Shown: positions 32,566 through 41,051 of the stretch, one piece after another | Layout: every line of letters starts with the position of its first letter | Numbering within the stretch: position 1 is the stretch's first letter | Assembly: GCA_963627995.1 (NCBI GenBank) | Contig: CAVGCV010000001.1 | Coordinates: forward strand, 198,290 to 262,289 | Direction of reading: 5' to 3' | From: UBA3839 sp963627995 | GTDB taxonomy: Bacteria > Bacteroidota > Bacteroidia > Bacteroidales > Bacteroidaceae | Length of the DNA: 64,000 nt | Made by a program: the position numbers and the translations under genes | Notes under the pieces: model-generated | Databases searched by the model: none | Seen by the model: only the letters and a program-made list of their open reading frames with translations | Told to the model about the DNA's origin: nothing

Positions 32566-35500
32566 ATGATGAAACGCAAACTTATGATGCTTGGCGCCGC
32601 GATGTTGGTGGGTGGCTCGGCATTCGCCCAGACCTTTACGGCCACGTGGACGAAGCCCGCTCCCGCGATGAACGGCACCTATGCGCTCGACCAGGAGTGC
32701 TATCTCTGGAACGTGGGCGCGGGAGGCTTCTACGTGAACTACCAGGAGCTGATAGGCGCGTCGAACGAGGTCGTCGCCCCCTACTACTCCACGCGCGCGT
32801 CGGTGAACGACACCATCGGCGCGAAGGTCGTCTTCACCCGCACCAACCCGGGCGGGACGGAAGAGCCGTGGGAGGAGCTTGAGAACGTAACGGAAAACAC
32901 GTGCCTGCTCACCTCCTACGTGAACGCCGCGCGCCACAAGAAGATGCTCTGCACCTTCGTGGAGGCGTGGAACTCCATCTGGACCGACAACAACGCGCAG
33001 GCCAACCGCTACGTGGAGGTGACGGCCACGGGCAACACCGTGAAGATTGCCGGCTCGCCCTGCAACGCCAACGACATCATGGCCGGCGGCGAGTACGACT
33101 TCTCGGGCAAGTACGTGTCCGTGCTGGCCGGCAGCTCCGACCCCATCCTCTACCTCTCCGACGAGGCGGCTGTGACGGAGGCGGGCCTGGCGTACACGGG
33201 CTTCCACAGCGACTGGGGTCTCGTGACGCCGGAGGACTACGACGCGTTCATGCTGACCGGCAAGGACAAGCTGAAGGCCTATGCGCAGGCTGCCAAGCTG
33301 CGCGACGCCATCGAGAAAGCCGTCGCCGCCAACCCCGGCATCGACCTCTCGGCGCGCGTGGCCGTGTACAACAACACGGCCAGCACCTATGAAGCGCTGC
33401 TGGCCGCCACCGAGGCCGTGTCCGCCGACATCATCGCCTTCCTGAAGAACAAGGCTTCGGTGGACAGCCCGGTTGCCTTCACCTCGGCGCTGGTCAACCC
33501 GTCGTTCGACACGGGCGACAAGACGGGATGGACGTTCACGGTTTCCGGCGGCAACGGCGGCGTTGTCGACGCCGGCTACAAGAACGGCGAGGTGTATAAC
33601 GCCAGCAGCTTCGACGTCTACCAGGAGGTGAAGGGCCTGCCCGAGGGCATCTACGCCATCGGCATCCAGGCCTTCTACCGCGCCGGCGGCAACGACACGG
33701 AGTATTCGACCTACACGGCCGACCCGACGGCGAACAACAACGCCAAGCTCTACGGCGCGTCGTCGCTGGGCGAGGTGAGCAAGGCGGTGGCCCGCCAGGC
33801 GTCGGAGGCCTCGACCGAAGGGTTTTTCGCCACCTCGGACAATCACGATTGGCCATACGACGCATTGGTGGGCGGGTCGTACTACGTGCCCAACTCGATG
33901 CAGGGCTCGGAGCAGTGGTTCGACGCCGGCAAGTACAAGAACAGCCTCTTTGTGGCTGTCGGCGACGACGGCGTGCTGCGCGTGGGCTTCAAGAAGAGCA
34001 CGAACATCGGCGGCGACTGGTGCATCTTCGACAACTTCACGCTCAACTACTACGGCGCGTCGAACGAGGCATACGAGCTGTACGCCAAGGAAGTCCGCGC
34101 GTCCGTCCCCTCGTACGACTTCGAGGCCAGCGGCATGTACTACGGCGCTGACGCCAAGACGGCCTACGACGGCGTCATCGACGCGCTCGAGAACTCCACC
34201 AGCAAGGACGAAATCCTGAAGGCCTCCGGCGAGGTGGCTTCCGCCGTCGACGCGCTCGACCAGAGCATCGTGGCCTACAAGTCCTACATGGACAAGGTGA
34301 ACGACATAGGGCAGTGGCTCACCAACTACGGCGACGAATACAGCGCGGCGGAAACCGACGTCCTGCAGGTGTACATCAACGAGGACGCCGAGGAATGGGC
34401 CAACAACGGCTACGACGCGGACCACCCGACCGGCTCGCTCCGCGGCATCATCCCCAGCATCGAGGAGGGCTACGACTATGGTGCCGGCAGCCTGGACACC
34501 GAACAGATCAAGGCCGAAATCACCTACCTCGACAACCTGCGCGCAAAGGCCATCGAGAACTCCCTCAAGGACGGCAGCGACCTCACGCAGCTCATCAAGA
34601 ACCCGGGCTTCGAACTGGCGCACGGCGCGGATGGCGACGCCTGGAAGATGGACGCCAGCTACGGCACGCTGACCAGCTGGCGCGGCGGCGAAGAGACCAA
34701 CCACTGCGCCGAGGCTTACCAGATGAACTTCGACGTCTACCAGGAAATCGAAGCCGACCTGCCCGCAGGCCTCTACGAGCTGTCCGTGCAGGCGTTCTAC
34801 CGCGGCGGGTGGAACGAGGCCTGCTACGACGAATGGCAGAGCTATCTGAGCGGTGCAATCTCCAAGCCCGAGGTGCCGACCGAGGTATACCTCAACGACT
34901 TCGCCGCCCCCGTCAGGAACGTGATGGAAATCCAGTACGAGGCCGGCGAGCTGGACGCGGCGAACAAGGACACGTATGCAACGCCGGACGGCAAGTACAC
35001 GCTCAACGGCATGGTGTCGGCGTCGAACGCCTTCAGCCTTGACGACGAAGCGCGCAACTTCACGATGAAGACCTACGGCCTCGTGACCGACGGCAAGATG
35101 CGCATCGGCATCCGCCGCCTGACGACCCCCGCCGTCAACGACGGCACGTGGTCGCTCTGGGACAACTTCAAGCTCGTGTACCGCGCCAAGAACCCGACCG
35201 CCCTCAAGTCGGTCATCAACAACTACGTGGAGCGCGCCAGCGAACTCGACGCCGACACCTACGGCAAGCCCGACGCCTCCGCGCTCGACGCCGCCGCCAC
35301 GGCCGCCACGGCCGCTGCCGCCGGCGCCGACGGCGAGGCCATGTACGACGCGCTCATCGACCTGGTGGCGAAGTACAACACGGCCACGGCATCGGTTGCC
35401 AACTACGCCAAGGTGGACGCCTACATCATGAAGCTCGACGAGGCGCTGCAGAACTACCCGGACGCTTCGGACGAGGCTGTCAATAATGCCAACGACCTCT

Positions 35501-36396
35501 ACAACGAGCTGGTGGACCTGAACTACGCGCTGGCCGGCGCCGGCCTGCCCGCCCTCTTCGAGCGGGCGGAAGCCGCCATCGTGGCGCTGAAGATGCCTGC
35601 CAACATCGACGAGGCAAGCGACGACAACGGCATCGACGTGACCGACGTGTTCATCACGAACGCGCACTTCGACACCGTGGGCGACTTCACCGGCTGGGAA
35701 GGCTCCGGCTTCTCGGCAGGCGGCACGACGGGCCCCTGCGCCGAGAAGTGGAAGGCGGCATTCAACACCTACCAGGACCTGAAGTTCCTGCCCGAAGGCA
35801 CTTACGAGCTGAGCGTGATGGGCTACACCCGCGCAAGCGACAGCCACACGACCGACTACCAGCTGTGGAGCGCGGGTGACAACTCGAGCCGCACGCTCTT
35901 CCTCTACGCCACGGTGAACGGCCAGACGGGCGAGACGGCACTGCCGTACGTGTCGGCCGGCGGCATCGAGAGCGAGGAGAGCGAGCCTGAAATCAGCGGC
36001 TCGGCGTCCTACTCCATCGACGCGAGCCACTACCTCCACACGCCCAACTCGATGGCGACGGCCGTGCAGTACTTCGCGAACGAGGAAAGCGCCAAGGCTT
36101 ACACGGTGAGCCTCATCGTCAAGGTCGACGCCGGCGGCAAGATGCGCATCGGCGTGAAGGAGGAAACCGGCAAGAACTGGTGCCTCGTCGACGAGTTCAA
36201 GCTCGTTTACTACGGCAAGAACAGCGAGAAGGAACCGACCGCCATCGAGACGGCGGCGACGGACGCTGCGGCCGTATCGACCGAAATCTTCAGCATCAGC
36301 GGCGTGCGCGCCGGCTCGCTCCAGAGGGGCGTGAACATCGTGAAGACGGTGCTCTCCGACGGAACGGTGAAGGTGGTGAAGGTGATGGTGAAGTAA
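32566..36396 (+). CDS. Large secreted protein with three carbohydrate-binding-like modules and sorting tail
   Basis: A 1276-residue protein with a signal peptide ending SAFA-Q. Three modules share one plan: NPSFDTGDKTGWTF...DVYQEVKGLPEGIYAIGIQAF (about residues 305-380); NPGFELAHGADG...DVYQEIEADLPAGLYELSVQAF (about 685-745); NAHFDTVGDFTGWEG...TYQDLKFLPEGTYELSVMGY (about 1030-1085). Each resembles a galactose-binding-like beta-sandwich. Helical spacers separate them. The C-terminus (IFSISGVRAGSL...VKVMVK) resembles a type IX sorting tail. No catalytic domain was recognised, so it is probably a glycan-binding or structural surface protein. ATG 32569 is an equal alternative start. Confidence 0.75.
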   Translation: MMKRKLMMLGAAMLVGGSAFAQTFTATWTKPAPAMNGTYALDQECYLWNVGAGGFYVNYQELIGASNEVVAPYYSTRASVNDTIGAKVVFTRTNPGGTEEPWEELENVTENTCLLTSYVNAARHKKMLCTFVEAWNSIWTDNNAQANRYVEVTATGNTVKIAGSPCNANDIMAGGEYDFSGKYVSVLAGSSDPILYLSDEAAVTEAGLAYTGFHSDWGLVTPEDYDAFMLTGKDKLKAYAQAAKLRDAIEKAVAANPGIDLSARVAVYNNTASTYEALLAATEAVSADIIAFLKNKASVDSPVAFTSALVNPSFDTGDKTGWTFTVSGGNGGVVDAGYKNGEVYNASSFDVYQEVKGLPEGIYAIGIQAFYRAGGNDTEYSTYTADPTANNNAKLYGASSLGEVSKAVARQASEASTEGFFATSDNHDWPYDALVGGSYYVPNSMQGSEQWFDAGKYKNSLFVAVGDDGVLRVGFKKSTNIGGDWCIFDNFTLNYYGASNEAYELYAKEVRASVPSYDFEASGMYYGADAKTAYDGVIDALENSTSKDEILKASGEVASAVDALDQSIVAYKSYMDKVNDIGQWLTNYGDEYSAAETDVLQVYINEDAEEWANNGYDADHPTGSLRGIIPSIEEGYDYGAGSLDTEQIKAEITYLDNLRAKAIENSLKDGSDLTQLIKNPGFELAHGADGDAWKMDASYGTLTSWRGGEETNHCAEAYQMNFDVYQEIEADLPAGLYELSVQAFYRGGWNEACYDEWQSYLSGAISKPEVPTEVYLNDFAAPVRNVMEIQYEAGELDAANKDTYATPDGKYTLNGMVSASNAFSLDDEARNFTMKTYGLVTDGKMRIGIRRLTTPAVNDGTWSLWDNFKLVYRAKNPTALKSVINNYVERASELDADTYGKPDASALDAAATAATAAAAGADGEAMYDALIDLVAKYNTATASVANYAKVDAYIMKLDEALQNYPDASDEAVNNANDLYNELVDLNYALAGAGLPALFERAEAAIVALKMPANIDEASDDNGIDVTDVFITNAHFDTVGDFTGWEGSGFSAGGTTGPCAEKWKAAFNTYQDLKFLPEGTYELSVMGYTRASDSHTTDYQLWSAGDNSSRTLFLYATVNGQTGETALPYVSAGGIESEESEPEISGSASYSIDASHYLHTPNSMATAVQYFANEESAKAYTVSLIVKVDAGGKMRIGVKEETGKNWCLVDEFKLVYYGKNSEKEPTAIETAATDAAAVSTEIFSISGVRAGSLQRGVNIVKTVLSDGTVKVVKVMVK

Positions 36397-36442
36397 CCCG
36401 CCGGCACCCGCCGGAACAGTCGCGGCACACACGCGCAATCGG

Positions 36443-36480
36443 GAATCCCCGGGGCTCAGGCTCCGGGGATTCTGCTCTTC
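36443..36480. terminator. Hairpin after the large secreted protein
   Basis: GAATCCCCGG (36443-36452) pairs with CCGGGGATTC (36463-36472), followed by TGCTCTTC. Confidence 0.7.
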
Positions 36481-36511
36481 TGCGGCTGCGCATGGGTTTT
36501 GGAACGTTCGC

Positions 36512-36542
36512 TTTGCCGTTTGGAAATAAATGAGTTACTTTG
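36512..36542 (+). promoter_or_regulatory. Promoter for leuS
   Basis: TTTG at 36512-36515, then 19 bp, then TTACTTTG (36535-36542), one mismatch from TAnnTTTG. The ATG at 36591 is 48 nt downstream. Confidence 0.55.
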
Positions 36543-36590
36543 CAAGTCGTTTCCCAGGGAGGGAAACCCGTGGAATCCTTTTATACGAAG

Positions 36591-39446
36591 ATGGACTACA
36601 ATTTCAGCGCAATCGAGAAGAAATGGCAGCGGCGGTGGGCGGAGCAGAAGACCTACCGCGTGGCCGAGGACGAGGGAAAGAAGAAGTTCTACGTGCTCAA
36701 CATGTTCCCCTACCCGTCGGGCGCGGGGCTGCACGTGGGCCATCCGCTGGGCTACATCGCCAGCGACATCTACGCGCGCTACAAGCGGCTGCGGGGCTAC
36801 AACGTGCTCAACCCCATGGGCTACGACGCCTACGGGCTGCCCGCCGAGCAGTACGCCATACAGACGGGGCAGCACCCCGAGGTGACGACCTTCCGGAACA
36901 TCGGCCGCTACCGCGAGCAGCTCGACAAGATAGGGTTCTCGTTCGACTGGGACCGCGAGGTGCGCACCTGCGACCCCGACTACTACCACTGGACGCAGTG
37001 GGCGTTCGAGCTGATGTTCGGCAGCTACTACGACACGGCCCTGCGGCGCGCGCAGCCCGTCTCGAGGCTCGTGGCGCACCTGTCGGCGCACGGCACCGAG
37101 GGGCTGGCCGCGGCCGGCTCGGAGGAGCTGGCGCTGACGGCGGACGAGTGGAACGCCATGGACGAGCGCGCGCAGAGCGACACGCTCATGAACTGGCGCA
37201 TCGCCTTCCTGGGCGAGACGATGGTGAACTGGTGCCCGCAGCTCGGCACGGTGCTGGCCAACGACGAGGTGGTGGACGGGGTGAGCGTGCGCGGGGGCTA
37301 CCCCGTGGTGCAGAAAAAGATGCGCCAGTGGTGCCTGCGCGTGAGCGCCTACGCCCAGCGCCTGCTCGACGGCCTCGACACCATCGACTGGACCGACTCG
37401 CTCAAGGAGACGCAGCGCAACTGGATTGGCCGCAGCGAGGGGACGGAGGTGGCCTTCACCGTGAAGCGCGACGACCCGGCGGCCGAGCCGCTGCGGTTCA
37501 CCGTCTTCACCACGCGCGCCGACACGATGTTCGGCGTGACCTTCATGGTGCTGGCCCCGGAGAGCGACCTCGTGGCGCGGCTGACCACGCCCGGGCAGCA
37601 GGCCGAGGTGGACGCCTACCTGGAGCAGGTGAAGAAGCGCACCGAGCGCGAGCGCATGATCGACAAGCGCGTGACGGGCGTGTTCACCGGCAGCTACGCC
37701 GTCAATCCCCTCACCGGCGGCAGCATCCCCGTGTGGGTGAGCGACTACGTGCTGGCCGGCTACGGCACGGGCGCCATCATGGCCGTGCCGGCGCACGACA
37801 GCCGCGACTACGCCTTTGCCCGGCACTTCGGGCTGCCCGTCGTCCCCCTCATCGAGGGAGCGGACGTGAGCGAGGAGAGCTACGACGCCAAGGAGGGCGT
37901 CGTCTGCAACTCGCCGGCGAAGCCGCTGCCCGGGGACGGGCTGGTGCTGAACGGGCTGACGGTGGGGGAGGCCATCGCCGCCACGAAGAAATACGTGGAG
38001 GAGAACGGGCTGGGGCGCGTGAAGGTGAACTACCGCCTGCGCGACGCCATCTTCTCGCGCCAACGCTACTGGGGCGAGCCGTTCCCCGTGTACTACAAGG
38101 ACGGCATCCCGCGGATGATTCCGATGGAGTGCCTGCCGCTCAAGCTGCCCGAGGTGGACAAGTTCCTGCCCACGGAGACGGGAGAGCCGCCGCTCGGCAA
38201 CGCCACGAGGTGGGCCTGGGACGAGGCGGCCCGCGAGGTGGTGGAGAACACGCGCATCGACAACCGGACGGTGTTCCCCATCGACCTCTACACGATGCCC
38301 GGCTTCGCGGGGTCGTCGGCCTACTACCTGCGCTACATGGACCCGCACAACCGCGAGGCGCTCGTGGGCAGGGCGGCCGCCGCCTACTGGCAGAACGTGG
38401 ACCTCTACGTGGGCGGCACGGAGCACGCCACGGGGCACCTCATCTACGCGCGCTTCTGGAACAAGTTCCTGCACGACCTGGGCTACAGCGTGAGGGAGGA
38501 GCCGTTCCAGAAGCTCATCAACCAGGGCATGATACAGGGACGCTCCAACTTCGTCTACCGCGTGAAGGACACGAACACGTTCGTCAGCTACAACCTGCGC
38601 AAGGACTACGACACCACGCCCATCCACGTGGACGTGAACATCGTGCAGAACGACGTGCTCGACGTGGAGGCGTTCAAGGCGTGGCGGCCCGACTACGCAG
38701 CGGCCGAGTTCATCCTCGAGGACGGCAAGTACGTGTGCGGGTGGGCGGTTGAGAAGATGTCGAAGTCGATGTTCAACGTCGTGAACCCCGACATGATTGT
38801 CGAGAAGTTCGGCGCCGACACGCTGCGCCTCTACGAGATGTTCCTCGGCCCGGTCGAGGCGTCGAAGCCCTGGGACACGAACGGCATCGACGGCTGCCAC
38901 CGCTTCCTCCGCAAGCTCTGGATGTTCGCGTTCGGCAAGGACGGCGCGCTGCGCTGCACGCAGGAGGGCGAGCCCTCGCGCGGGGAGCTGAAGTCCCTCC
39001 ACAAGCTCATCAAGAAGGTGACGCAGGACATCGAGAACTTCTCCTACAACACGAGCGTGTCGGCGTTCATGATTTGCCTGAACGAACTGAACCAGCTGAA
39101 GAGCGCCAGCCGCCGCGTGCTGGAGGACTACGTGGTGCTGCTCGCGCCGTTCTGCCCCCACCTCTGCGAGGAACTGTGGGAGGCCATGGGGCGCGAGGGC
39201 AGCGTCTGCGACGCGCAGTGGCCGGCATGGAACGACGACTACCTCAGGGAAGACAGCGTGAGCCTCACGGTCAGCTTCAACGGCAAGGCCCGCTTCCAGA
39301 TGGCCTTCCCGGCCGACGCCGACAACGCGGCCATCGAGCGGGCGGTGCTGGCCGACCCGCAGTCGGCCAAGTACATGGAGGGCTGGCAGCACGTGAAGAC
39401 CATCGTCGTGCCGAAGAAAATCGTGAACATCGTCCTGAAGAAGTAA
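36591..39446 (+). CDS. leuS: Leucyl-tRNA synthetase
   Basis: A 951-residue class I synthetase that charges tRNA-Leu. HVGH (48-51) in PYPSGAGLHVGHPLGY is the HIGH motif, and KMSKS is at 722-726. The editing domain (with TTRADTMFGVTFMVLAPE and GTGAIMAVPAHD SRD) lies between them, and the anticodon-binding domain and small C-terminal extension follow. Start MDYNFSAIEKKWQRRW is the usual Bacteroidota beginning; the in-frame sequence before it overlaps the promoter. The YitT-RdgB gene begins 19 nt later. Confidence 0.97.
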   Translation: MDYNFSAIEKKWQRRWAEQKTYRVAEDEGKKKFYVLNMFPYPSGAGLHVGHPLGYIASDIYARYKRLRGYNVLNPMGYDAYGLPAEQYAIQTGQHPEVTTFRNIGRYREQLDKIGFSFDWDREVRTCDPDYYHWTQWAFELMFGSYYDTALRRAQPVSRLVAHLSAHGTEGLAAAGSEELALTADEWNAMDERAQSDTLMNWRIAFLGETMVNWCPQLGTVLANDEVVDGVSVRGGYPVVQKKMRQWCLRVSAYAQRLLDGLDTIDWTDSLKETQRNWIGRSEGTEVAFTVKRDDPAAEPLRFTVFTTRADTMFGVTFMVLAPESDLVARLTTPGQQAEVDAYLEQVKKRTERERMIDKRVTGVFTGSYAVNPLTGGSIPVWVSDYVLAGYGTGAIMAVPAHDSRDYAFARHFGLPVVPLIEGADVSEESYDAKEGVVCNSPAKPLPGDGLVLNGLTVGEAIAATKKYVEENGLGRVKVNYRLRDAIFSRQRYWGEPFPVYYKDGIPRMIPMECLPLKLPEVDKFLPTETGEPPLGNATRWAWDEAAREVVENTRIDNRTVFPIDLYTMPGFAGSSAYYLRYMDPHNREALVGRAAAAYWQNVDLYVGGTEHATGHLIYARFWNKFLHDLGYSVREEPFQKLINQGMIQGRSNFVYRVKDTNTFVSYNLRKDYDTTPIHVDVNIVQNDVLDVEAFKAWRPDYAAAEFILEDGKYVCGWAVEKMSKSMFNVVNPDMIVEKFGADTLRLYEMFLGPVEASKPWDTNGIDGCHRFLRKLWMFAFGKDGALRCTQEGEPSRGELKSLHKLIKKVTQDIENFSYNTSVSAFMICLNELNQLKSASRRVLEDYVVLLAPFCPHLCEELWEAMGREGSVCDAQWPAWNDDYLREDSVSLTVSFNGKARFQMAFPADADNAAIERAVLADPQSAKYMEGWQHVKTIVVPKKIVNIVLKK

Positions 39447-39465
39447 GAAGTAAGAGGCACGCCGT

Positions 39466-40968
39466 ATGCAGACCTCGTTCAAGACATTCCAACCGTTCGT
39501 CGCCTCCTTCACGCAGGAGGCGCGCGACTACCTGATGATTACCGTGGGGCTGCTGAGCTACGCCTTCGGCATCACCTTCTTCATGCTGCCCTACCAGATC
39601 ACGACGGGCGGCATCACGGGCCTCGGGACCATCGTCTACTACGCTACGGGCTTCGAGGTGCAGAACACCTACCTCATCTGCAACATCCTCTTCCTGCTCG
39701 TGGCCGTCAAGGTGCTGGGCTGGAAGTTCTGCCTCAAGACCATCTACGCCGTGTTCGCCCTCAGCCTCATCCTGTGGGTCATGCAGCGCCTGGGCGAGGA
39801 CGCCGGCGGCAGGCTGCCGCGCTTCGTGGGCGACCAGGAGTTCATGGCGTGCGTCATCGGCGCCTGCCTGGAGGGGATGGGGCTGGCCATCTGCTTCCTG
39901 AACAACGGCTCGACGGGCGGCGTCGACATCGTGGCCGCCATCGTGAACAAGTACCGCAACGTCAGCTTCGGCAACGTGCTGATGCTCTGCGACATGACCG
40001 TCGTCTCGTCGTGCTATTTCGTGTTCCACGACTGGCACCGCGTGGTGTTCGGCTTCGCCACGCTCATCATCTCCAACGTCACGCTCGACTATGTGATGAG
40101 CCGCCAGCGCCAGTCCGTGCAGTTCATGATCTTCTCGCGCAACTACTCCAAGATAGCCGACGCCATCAACGCCACGGGGCGCGGCGTGACCGTGCTCGAC
40201 GGGCAGGGGTGGTACACGAAGACGGAGCGGAAGGTGCTCGTCAGCCTCATCCGCAAGAGCGAGTCCCTCAACCTCTTCCGCATGATCAAGTCCATCGACC
40301 CCTACGCGTTCGTCTCCATGGCCAACGTGCAGGGCGTTTACGGCGAGGGGTTCGACGAGATAAAGGCGCAGAAGATGAACAAGAAGAAGACCATCGTCTT
40401 CGCCAGCAACAACCCGCACAAGCTGGAGGAGGTGCGGGCGATTCTCGGCAGCCGCTTCGAAATCCGCAGCCTCGAGGACATCGGGTGCCGCATGGACATT
40501 CCCGAGACGGGCGACACCTTCCGCGAGAACGCGGCCCAAAAGGCGCGCTTCGTCAAGCGGTTCTACGGCTTCGACTGCTTTGCCGACGACAGCGGCCTGG
40601 AGTGCGAGGCGCTGGGCGGCGCGCCCGGCGTGCGCTCGGCCCGCTACGCCAGCGACGCGGGGCACGACTCCGAGGCGAACATGGACAAGCTCCTGCGCGA
40701 GCTCGACGGCAAGGACAGCCGCCGCGCCGACTTCCGCACGGTCATCGCCTTCGTCACCGACAACGCCGACTACTACTTCGAGGGCGTCGTCGAGGGGCGC
40801 ATCCTCACCGAGAAGCGCGGCGCCGACGGCTTCGGCTACGACCCCCTCTTCGTCCCCGACGGCCACGACCGCACGTTCGCCGAGATGCCGGCCGCCGAGA
40901 AGAACGCCATCAGCCATCGCGGACAGGCCGTCGCCAAGTTCGCCGAGTTCCTCCTGAAGCAGGCATAG
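39466..40968 (+). CDS. Fused YitT-family membrane protein and RdgB/HAM1 non-canonical purine NTP pyrophosphatase
   Basis: One uninterrupted 500-codon frame. Residues 1-300 are a YitT/DUF2179 protein: about five membrane helices (LMITVGLLSYAFGITFFMLP; GGITGLGTIVYYATG; GSTGGVDIVAAI), then a cytoplasmic DUF2179 domain ending VQGVYGEGFDEIK. From residue 304 (ATG 40375) the sequence is RdgB, with IVFASNNPHKLEEVRAIL, FADDSGLECEALGGAPGVRSARYA and GFGYDPLFVPDG. RdgB hydrolyses dITP and XTP to keep them out of DNA. These are normally separate adjacent genes, so this is either a genuine fusion or two products, with internal initiation at 40375. Confidence 0.85.
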   Translation: MQTSFKTFQPFVASFTQEARDYLMITVGLLSYAFGITFFMLPYQITTGGITGLGTIVYYATGFEVQNTYLICNILFLLVAVKVLGWKFCLKTIYAVFALSLILWVMQRLGEDAGGRLPRFVGDQEFMACVIGACLEGMGLAICFLNNGSTGGVDIVAAIVNKYRNVSFGNVLMLCDMTVVSSCYFVFHDWHRVVFGFATLIISNVTLDYVMSRQRQSVQFMIFSRNYSKIADAINATGRGVTVLDGQGWYTKTERKVLVSLIRKSESLNLFRMIKSIDPYAFVSMANVQGVYGEGFDEIKAQKMNKKKTIVFASNNPHKLEEVRAILGSRFEIRSLEDIGCRMDIPETGDTFRENAAQKARFVKRFYGFDCFADDSGLECEALGGAPGVRSARYASDAGHDSEANMDKLLRELDGKDSRRADFRTVIAFVTDNADYYFEGVVEGRILTEKRGADGFGYDPLFVPDGHDRTFAEMPAAEKNAISHRGQAVAKFAEFLLKQA

Positions 40969-40970
40969 CC

Positions 40971-40989
40971 GCCCGCCCCCCGGGCGGGC
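40971..40989. terminator. Short GC hairpin after the rdgB part
   Basis: GCCCGCC (40971-40977) can pair with GGCGGGC (40983-40989). No T-run follows, so termination is uncertain. Confidence 0.35.
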
Positions 40990-41051
40990 GCGTCCACACA
41001 ATATCGGTGCGGATTTCGCGTTATTTAGGTGGAAATCCAGAAAAAAAAGAC

